Shown piece after piece: positions 1 to 5,536 of a stretch of 5,536 nucleotides of DNA. Position numbers and translations under genes: made by a program. The notes beneath the pieces were generated by a model. It was not told where the DNA came from, did no database searches, and was given only the letters and a program-made list of their open reading frames with translations. Within the stretch, counting starts at the first letter, position 1. Each line of letters starts with the position of its first letter. This DNA comes from Nitrospira sp. (GTDB taxonomy: Bacteria > Nitrospirota > Nitrospiria > Nitrospirales > Nitrospiraceae), in assembly GCA_015904075.1 (NCBI GenBank), contig JABMDH010000090.1, forward strand, positions 1-5,536, written 5' to 3'.

Positions 1-1885
1 GAAGAGCGGGACTCCGGTGGACAATGAGACGGTTCAGCGGCTCACGGTGGAGCTGGCGGCGGCCAGTGATCTGAAGAGTGAGGCTACAACGAAGGCTCAC
101 GCTCAGGTTCAGGCCGGTTCTTCTGAATTGTCTGTCACCTCAACCTTTCTTATCCGGTGGACTCCGCCTGAATGGTTGTTCCAGCGAGGGCTCGACCCAC
201 TGCAAGTGATCAAGGAGCTTGGGGATCTGGGCACCTTGTCCCAGGTAACTGTCGATGTGTCCCGGCTTCCGGATCTGGCCGAGATGGATCCGGAGCGATG
301 CTACTTGTCCTGGAGTATGCAGCTGAAGACTGGAAAGAACCGGCAAGTCGTTGAAGCTGTATTCGAATTTGTCCATGAGGACAGTGTGCTCACGATTGAA
401 GAGGTCAGGGGTGAGGAGTCAGGGATAAGGAGTGACGGGGCAAAGGCCACCGGGGATCGTGTTCTTACCCCTCACCCCTCACCCCTCACCCCTGACGGGA
501 GCGACAGCGAACCCAAGCCGCTTGGAGAAATTCTGGTCGACAGCGGCGTCGTCTCGCGCGCAGCGCTTGACGGGGCCTTAGCCCAACAAAAACGGGTCGG
601 TGAGATCCTGATAGAGCAACAGGCAGCGACGCCGCAGCAGGTGGAGCAGGCGCTACAGAAACAGCGGCAACAGGAAGGGACGTCTCAAGCGAAGAAAACC
701 GATACGGCGTCGATCCGCGTCGATACGGCGAAGATCGACAAACTGATCAATCTGGTCGGTGAGTTGGTCATTACCCAGTCGATGCTCAGCGACCTGGGGA
801 GTCGATTCGAGATGAATCAGATTCAGGTGTTGCTGGAGAGAATGGCGCAGCTGGAGCGCAATACACGTGAGATTCAGGAACGGGTAATGAGCATCCGCAT
901 GCTGCCGATCGGCACGGCGTTCAGCCGGTTTCCCAGACTGGTCCGCGACTTATCTGCCAAAGCGGGCAAGAAAATACAGCTGGTCTTATCGGGAGAAGAG
1001 ACGGAACTCGATAAGACCGTCATCGAATCCATCGGCGATCCCTTGACGCATCTCGTCAGGAATTCAGCCGATCACGGATTGGAAACTCCGGAACAGCGTC
1101 TGGACGGCAATAAACCGGAAGTCGGGACGATCCGGCTCAACGCGTTCCACGAGGGCGGCAGTATTTGCATCACGGTCGAGGATGACGGGCGTGGATTGGA
1201 CCGGGAGAAAATCTTGGCCAAGGCGGTCAAACAAGGCTTGATCGCTGAAAACGAAAAACTGGCGGACGACCAGATCTGGTTGATGATCTTCAAGCCGGGA
1301 TTCTCGACAGCGGAAAAGGTCACTGACGTGTCAGGTCGCGGCGTTGGTATGGATGTCGTGAAGCGGAATATCGAGAATCTGGGCGGGACGATCAGCATCA
1401 AGACGGAGAAGGGGAAAGGGACCCGGTTCACGCTCAAATTGCCGCTCACACTCGCCATCATCGAAGGTATGACGGTTCGTGTCGGGCGAGAGACCTATAT
1501 CGTGCCGCTGCTGTCGATACTGGAATCCATGCAGCCGAAGTCCGAGTCGATCAAGACCGTCATCGGAAAGGGCGAATTGATCAATGTGCGCAATACCTAT
1601 TTGCCGATTGTGCGTTTGTACGACGTATTCGCCTTGGAACCTGAGCACACGGATCCGCTGAAAGGAATTCTTCTGATTCTGGAGACGGAAGGAGAGCGGG
1701 TGGCGGTGATGGTGGACGAAATACTCGGGCAGCAACAGGTCGTCATCAAGAGTATGGAGCAGAACTTCAGAAAAGTGGAAGGCATTGCCGGGGCGACGAT
1801 TTTGGGGGATGGGACAGTCGGGTTTATTTTGGACGTGCGAGGCCTGCTGGAAATTACTCGCCGGGAGGCGCTGGTGGCAGTGTGA
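1..1885 (+). CDS. cheA: Chemotaxis sensor histidine kinase CheA (5'-partial)
   Basis: CheA autophosphorylates on a histidine using ATP, under control of MCP-CheW arrays, and passes phosphate to CheY and CheB. The frame is open to the left edge of the window (codons for K-S-G-T-P before the GTG at 17), and no HPt (P1) domain with its phospho-histidine is visible. The gene therefore almost certainly starts upstream, and GTG 17 is not its real start. Counting from the codon at 17: residues ~43-130 are a P2-like region (GLDPLQVIKELGDLGTL). Residues ~131-161 come from a palindromic DNA insertion. Residues 168-216 are two similar repeats, LGEILVDSG and VGEILIEQQ. Residues ~231-296 are the dimerization domain (IDKLINLVGELVITQS). 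The ATPase has an N box HLVRNSADHG at 345-354, DDGRG at 389-393, GRGVGMD at 440-446 and GKGT at 466-469. A CheW-like P5 domain runs from ~476 to 618. The stop is TGA at 1883-1885. The visible part has no frame damage. Confidence 0.96.
   Translation, partial: KSGTPVDNETVQRLTVELAAASDLKSEATTKAHAQVQAGSSELSVTSTFLIRWTPPEWLFQRGLDPLQVIKELGDLGTLSQVTVDVSRLPDLAEMDPERCYLSWSMQLKTGKNRQVVEAVFEFVHEDSVLTIEEVRGEESGIRSDGAKATGDRVLTPHPSPLTPDGSDSEPKPLGEILVDSGVVSRAALDGALAQQKRVGEILIEQQAATPQQVEQALQKQRQQEGTSQAKKTDTASIRVDTAKIDKLINLVGELVITQSMLSDLGSRFEMNQIQVLLERMAQLERNTREIQERVMSIRMLPIGTAFSRFPRLVRDLSAKAGKKIQLVLSGEETELDKTVIESIGDPLTHLVRNSADHGLETPEQRLDGNKPEVGTIRLNAFHEGGSICITVEDDGRGLDREKILAKAVKQGLIAENEKLADDQIWLMIFKPGFSTAEKVTDVSGRGVGMDVVKRNIENLGGTISIKTEKGKGTRFTLKLPLTLAIIEGMTVRVGRETYIVPLLSILESMQPKSESIKTVIGKGELINVRNTYLPIVRLYDVFALEPEHTDPLKGILLILETEGERVAVMVDEILGQQQVVIKSMEQNFRKVEGIAGATILGDGTVGFILDVRGLLEITRREALVAV
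404..496. repeat. Palindromic REP/MITE-like insertion inside cheA, with 7-bp tandem repeats
   Basis: Bases 404-435 and 465-496 are inverted copies of each other, matching at 26 of 32 positions. The outer 13 bases are perfect (GTCAGGGGTGAGG at 404-416 against CCTCACCCCTGAC at 484-496). The right arm contains nearly four copies of the 7-mer ACCCCTC (467-493). The whole unit is exactly 93 bp (31 codons) with no stop in the cheA frame, so it adds a Pro/Gly/Ser-rich linker (HPSPLTPDGS at its right end) without breaking the protein. It sits between the P2-like domain and the paired LGEIL repeats, where a flexible linker would tolerate it. No target-site duplication is obvious. Calling it a mobile palindromic repeat is inference from its structure. 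Confidence 0.7.
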
Positions 1886-1986
1886 ACGTGGTTATGAGAA
1901 GGGGCGTATTGCAGGGGAAACACTGTGTCGGGTCTACATAGTAAACGTGAATAATGAACGACGAATGAAGCCAGATGCACGATAAC

Positions 1987-1991
1987 GGAGG
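1987..1991 (+). promoter_or_regulatory. Ribosome binding site of the cheW remnant
   Basis: GGAGG lies five bases before the ATG at 1997, a near-ideal Shine-Dalgarno position. It fixes the cheW start and shows that translation initiation is intact even though the gene downstream is broken. The preceding 100 bases (1886-1986) after the cheA stop hold no gene and no strong hairpin. Confidence 0.8.
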
Positions 1992-1996
1992 ATCCT

Positions 1997-2143
1997 ATGG
2001 CTGCAGCAGAGCCTGAGACCGCGATGAAAGATTTCAATCAGCCGAGTGAGTCCGTGACAAACGGCAGTCAGTACTTGACGTTCAATTTGGGCGAAGAACT
2101 GTACGGTGTGGACATTCTGCGTGTGCAGGAGATCAAGGGCTAC
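1997..2143 (+). pseudogene. cheW: CheW coupling protein, 5' remnant (about 49 codons)
   Basis: CheW couples MCPs to CheA. The first 49 codons end in a typical CheW N-terminus, [20 protein letters not shown] followed by EIKGY, which in the family continues into a region on fixed interaction sites and a full beta-barrel of about 150 residues. Here recognisable CheW sequence ends at Tyr49 (codon 2141-2143). The same frame then reads an Arg/Ser-rich nonsense tail to a stop at 2378-2380. The sequence after ~2144 instead encodes the end of a PAS domain in another frame. This looks like a deletion that removed most of cheW, the intergenic spacer and the 5' part of the next gene. The 127-residue product predicted from ATG 1997 would lack nearly all of the CheW fold and is unlikely to work. 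The right end of the remnant is uncertain by a few bases. Confidence 0.88.
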
Positions 2144-3549
2144 CGGCGGGCCAGTATCGGCAGATCGGCAAGGGGGGCAAAGAGATCTGGATCCAGGCCT
2201 CCTACAACCCGATCCTGGATGCCAATGGCAAGGTCTTCAAGGTCGTCAAATTTGCTACCGATATTACTGGTCAGAAACAGGCGCTGCTCGAAGTGGAGAA
2301 ACTCATCAAGTCCGCGTCGTCCGGAGAACTGTCCGGACGAATCGACGTCGCGCAGTTCGAGGGAGCGGCGAAAGATTTGACGGTCGGGGTGAATCGGTTG
2401 CTTGATGCGATCGTGACTCCGATCCGGGAAGCGCAGACGGTCTTGACGGCGTTGTCAAATTGCAATCTGACCTGTTCGATGACGGGCAATTATGGAGGTG
2501 AGTTTGATCAGATGAAGTCCAGCATCAATGCTGCCGTGCACAAGCTGACGGAAACAATTACGGTTGTACGAGAGGCGGTGGAAGCGGTATCCAGCGGATC
2601 GGAACAGATTACAAAAGGCAATGAAGACTTGTCGAAGCGGACTAGCGAACAGGCCGGTTCCCTGGAGGAAACCAGCGCCTCCATGGAGGAGATGACCAGC
2701 ACGGTCAAGCAAAGCGCGGATAATGCCAAGCAGGCGAATCAACTCGCAATTGCCGCGCGAGAAATTGCGGAAAAGGGTGGAGCGGTCACAGTCCGTGCAG
2801 TGGATGCGATGGGGGAGATCAACAAGAGCAGCAAGAAGATCGCCGACATCATCACCGTGATTGATGAGATTGCCTTCCAGACCAATTTGCTGGCCTTGAA
2901 CGCGGCGGTCGAGGCTGCGCGGGCCGGTGAACATGGCCGGGGCTTTGCAGTCGTGGCCTCGGAAGTCCGCAACCTGGCGCAGCGTTCTGCGACGGCGGCC
3001 AAGGAGATCAAGGGTTTGATCAACGAGTCGATCCAGCGTGTGATGGACGGGAGCGAGCTGGTCAATCAGTCCGGCAAGACGCTGGAAGAGATCGTAAGTT
3101 CTGTGAAACGGGTGACGGATATCATTGCCGAGATCAGCGCGGCCTCGCAGGAAGAGGCGAGCGGGATCGACCAGGTCAATAAGGCTGTCATGCTGATGGA
3201 CCAAGCCACACAGCAGAATGCAGCCTTGGTTGAACAAACCACCAGTGCCAGCTAGACCATGCGTCAACAAGTGAACGATCTGCTCTCCAACGTCTCCGTG
3301 TTCAAGGTCAGCGTGACAAAGGTGCAGAAGGCGGAGATGTCTGCCATCGTGACCCATCGACAGGAGACCGCACAGGCCATTCACGATACCTATTATAAGG
3401 GAGACGGTGGCAAGGCATCCCCGCAAAAACCGCACGCATTTCGGGCAGGAGCCCAGAAACCGCCTGCTCCTGTGAGGACGCTGCGCAGTCCGAATACAGT
3501 CGCCGCTGTTAAGGACAACGGCAAAGACGACGAGTTCGAGGAGTTTTAA
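2144..3549 (+). pseudogene. PAS-containing soluble methyl-accepting chemotaxis protein, 5'-truncated and interrupted by an amber codon
   Basis: MCPs sense signals and control CheA through CheW. In the frame beginning near 2146 the sequence reads: the end of a PAS domain ([15 protein letters not shown], to ~2280); two HAMP-like segments (~2302-2540, including [13 protein letters not shown] and [11 protein letters not shown]); and a long coiled-coil signalling domain with the conserved hairpin tip ([20 protein letters not shown], then [20 protein letters not shown]) from 2863. No membrane segment is visible in the preserved part. The PAS N-terminal half and the start codon are missing, lost at the junction with cheW. 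The first in-frame GTG (2293) sits mid-domain and has no ribosome binding site. A TAG at 3253-3255 stops the frame where related proteins usually have Gln (TTSAS-stop-TMRQQ). The same frame then runs to TAA 3547-3549 and ends in EFEEF (3532-3546), which fits the CheR/CheB-binding pentapeptide pattern. The coding pattern is otherwise well kept, so decay looks recent, or one lesion may be an error in the data. Confidence 0.88.
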
Positions 3550-3843
3550 CGGGAGGCCGCCGGCTGGTCTGCCTGTCCGGCGCCGCCCCTGTCAGATGCG
3601 CAACGATAGGCCTGTCGTTGCATAGGAATCTGACGCCGCAGGCGGGTCGTGGCCGGCACAGGGCCCCGTCCGCCTGTGTGATCCGCCTGTCTTTCGATAG
3701 GACGGTTTGCGCCGGCTGTGTCCGTGGGTGGTCCGCTCCGGGCAGTCAAGAATTTCACTCCATCAACCGACAAGATTCTAGCCACACAGACAACCGGGCA
3801 GTTGGCGCACGTGTGCCGCGTGAAGGGGAGTCGGACTCTACTT
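3550..3843. other. Gene-free spacer between the mcp remnant and cheR
   Basis: About 290 bases with no convincing gene on either strand; the short open frames here match nothing I recognise. It holds a GC-rich hairpin (3558-3563 with 3577-3582, extended past one bulge to 3555-3584), a larger two-tier palindrome (3591-3634), and a 9-base direct repeat TCCGCCTGT at 3669-3677 and 3682-3690. No T-run follows the hairpins, so an intrinsic terminator is not supported. The cheR frame is open back to a GTG at 3718, but those 42 extra residues do not look like CheR. A cheR promoter could lie here, but I cannot point to clear -35/-10 boxes. Confidence 0.6.
3591..3634. repeat. Two-tier palindrome (possible REP-like element)
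   Basis: The outer arms GTCAGAT (3591-3597) and ATCTGAC (3628-3634) are perfectly complementary. Inside them GCAACGATA (3600-3608) pairs with TGTCGTTGC (3613-3621) over nine positions with one G-T wobble, closing a GGCC loop. The two stems are separated by an uneven internal loop (2 and 6 bases). CCGCC and GGCGG just outside could extend the structure. The role is unknown; it may be an extragenic palindromic repeat or an mRNA-stabilising structure. Confidence 0.6.
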
Positions 3844-4662
3844 ATGGGCGTGACGATTACGGCAGAAGAATTCCAACGCTTTCGCAGTTTGATCTACGAC
3901 GAAAGCGGGATTTCGCTCAGCGACGAAAAGAGCACGCTGGTGGTGTCCCGTCTGTCGAAACGGCTCCAAGAGCTCGGCATCAAGACGTTCTCTCAATACT
4001 ATACAAGAGTGACGGAGGATACGACGCGAGAAGAGTTCACGCAGATGCTGGATTTGATCTCCACCAATAAGACGGACTTTTTTCGTGAGCCGCAACATTT
4101 TGAGTTTCTTCGCGCCAATATTCTTCCCGGATTGACGGAGAGCAGACAGATTCGTATCTGGTCATCCGCCTGTTCAAGCGGTGAAGAGCCCTACACGATC
4201 GCCATGACGCTGTTCGAGCACCTCCAGGATATCGCGCAGTGGGACTGCAAGATTTTGGCGTCGGATCTTTCAACCAGAGTCTTGGCCAAGGCGGCAGCAG
4301 GCGTGTACGACCAGGACCGGTTCCGCGATGTGTCGCCTGATATTCTCCATCGTCACTTTTTGCGCGGGCAAGGTGGCAGCGCAGGCAAGTACAAGGTGAA
4401 ACCGCATTTGGTCGCCATGATTCAGTTTCGTCGTCTGAATCTGATGGCAGACCGGTTCCCGATCGTGACTCCGCTTGACCTGATTTTCTGCCGCAATGTC
4501 ATGATTTATTTCGACCGCCCGACCCAGGAGACGCTCGTCAACAAGTTCTACGGGTATTTGAAGCCGGGCGGCTATCTCTTCATCGGGCATTCGGAAAGCT
4601 TGCAATGGGTCAAGCATCCGTTTCAGTTGGTTGCCCCGACGGTCTATTACAAAGAGCCATAG
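3844..4662 (+). CDS. cheR: Chemotaxis protein methyltransferase CheR
   Basis: CheR transfers methyl groups from S-adenosylmethionine to glutamates on the MCP signalling domain. With the ATG at 3844 the product is 272 residues, a normal CheR length. The N-terminal helical domain (residues ~1-75) leads into STNKTDFFREPQHF (73-86). The SAM-binding motif WSSACSSGEEPYT is at 106-118, with Asp141 as the likely ribose-binding acid after strand 2. NLM at 199-201, IFCRNVMIYFD at 214-224 and LKPGGYLFIGHSESL at 239-253 complete the fold. The segment RGQG (174-177) resembles the RGTG of enteric CheR in the beta-subdomain that binds receptor pentapeptides. Start choice: GGGGAG at 3825-3830 is 13 bases upstream, further than usual. 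GTG 3820 or 3850 are alternatives, and GTG 3718 would add an unrelated leader. cheD follows after 11 bases. Confidence 0.96.
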   Translation: MGVTITAEEFQRFRSLIYDESGISLSDEKSTLVVSRLSKRLQELGIKTFSQYYTRVTEDTTREEFTQMLDLISTNKTDFFREPQHFEFLRANILPGLTESRQIRIWSSACSSGEEPYTIAMTLFEHLQDIAQWDCKILASDLSTRVLAKAAAGVYDQDRFRDVSPDILHRHFLRGQGGSAGKYKVKPHLVAMIQFRRLNLMADRFPIVTPLDLIFCRNVMIYFDRPTQETLVNKFYGYLKPGGYLFIGHSESLQWVKHPFQLVAPTVYYKEP

Positions 4663-4673
4663 GATATATCCGC

Positions 4674-5536
<863 letters not shown>

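Noticed and set aside
467..493. CRISPR-like or slipped-strand phase-variation repeat
   Set aside because: The 7-bp units have no spacers, so this is not CRISPR. At under four imperfectly ended copies I have no evidence of length variation, although a change of one unit would shift the cheA frame.
2293..3255. An intact 320-residue MCP starting at GTG 2293
   Set aside because: The frame is coding well upstream of this GTG (PAS tail from ~2146), there is no ribosome binding site, and the frame also continues after the stop. It is an internal piece of a broken gene.
3253..3255. Recoded TAG (suppressed stop or pyrrolysine)
   Set aside because: TAG is used as an ordinary stop at the end of cheR (4660-4662), and no recoding structure is evident. 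A simple nonsense change is more likely.
2455..3435. A long (326-residue) minus-strand open frame opposite the MCP
   Set aside because: It is rich in His, Leu and Arg with no recognisable family. It is explained by codon bias of the MCP on the + strand.
3259..3549. A separate small gene of 96 residues
   Set aside because: It reads as the normal C-terminal end of the MCP in the same frame and has no ribosome binding site, so I treat it as part of the mcp pseudogene.
3718..3843. N-terminal extension of CheR from GTG 3718
   Set aside because: The extra 42 residues do not resemble CheR, and the ATG at 3844 gives a normal-length protein.
4605..4673. CheD start at ATG 4605 inside cheR
   Set aside because: This part is another frame of the conserved cheR end. 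CheD-like sequence begins only after GTG 4674, which has an AGGA upstream.

Overview
This window is the core of a bacterial chemotaxis (che) operon, all on the + strand, in the order cheA (5' end outside the window), a remnant of cheW, a broken methyl-accepting chemotaxis protein (MCP) gene, cheR, cheD, and the start of cheB (3' end outside). The sequence is GC-rich with a Gram-negative style. The gene order, the CheA linker, and short intergenic motifs (CACCCCT runs, AAACGTGAA, TATCTCGT/ACGAGATA palindromes) make me think of a Nitrospira-like bacterium. That is an impression from memory, not a search result, and I hold it with moderate to low confidence.

Layout. Bases 1-1885: CheA without its phosphotransfer (HPt/P1) domain, which must lie upstream. 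It carries a P2-like domain, a 93-bp palindromic insertion in frame, a two-repeat linker resembling the MshEN motif, then dimerization, ATPase and CheW-like domains. Bases 1997-3549: a damaged block. A good ribosome binding site leads into about 49 codons of CheW, which then run out of frame into the tail of a PAS domain belonging to a soluble MCP. The MCP frame continues to an in-frame TAG at 3253-3255 and then resumes without a shift to a C-terminal EFEEF, a likely CheR/CheB tethering pentapeptide. Bases 3550-3843: a gene-free stretch with a two-tier hairpin. Bases 3844-4662: intact CheR. Bases 4674-5279: intact CheD. Bases 5280-5356: a spacer with a 10-bp inverted repeat. From 5357: CheB receiver domain up to its phospho-acceptor Asp56.

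How the genes work together. In this pathway the MCP senses and CheW couples it to the CheA kinase. CheR methylates, CheB demethylates or deamidates, and CheD deamidates receptor glutamines. Here the kinase and adaptation enzymes look intact, while the coupler and the local receptor are broken by an apparent deletion-fusion and a nonsense codon. Either the operon has lost its own receptor/coupler and depends on copies elsewhere, or the region carries an assembly or base-call error. I see no wholly new system. The most interesting items are the cheW::mcp junction, the in-frame palindromic insertion in cheA, and the MshEN-like linker in CheA.
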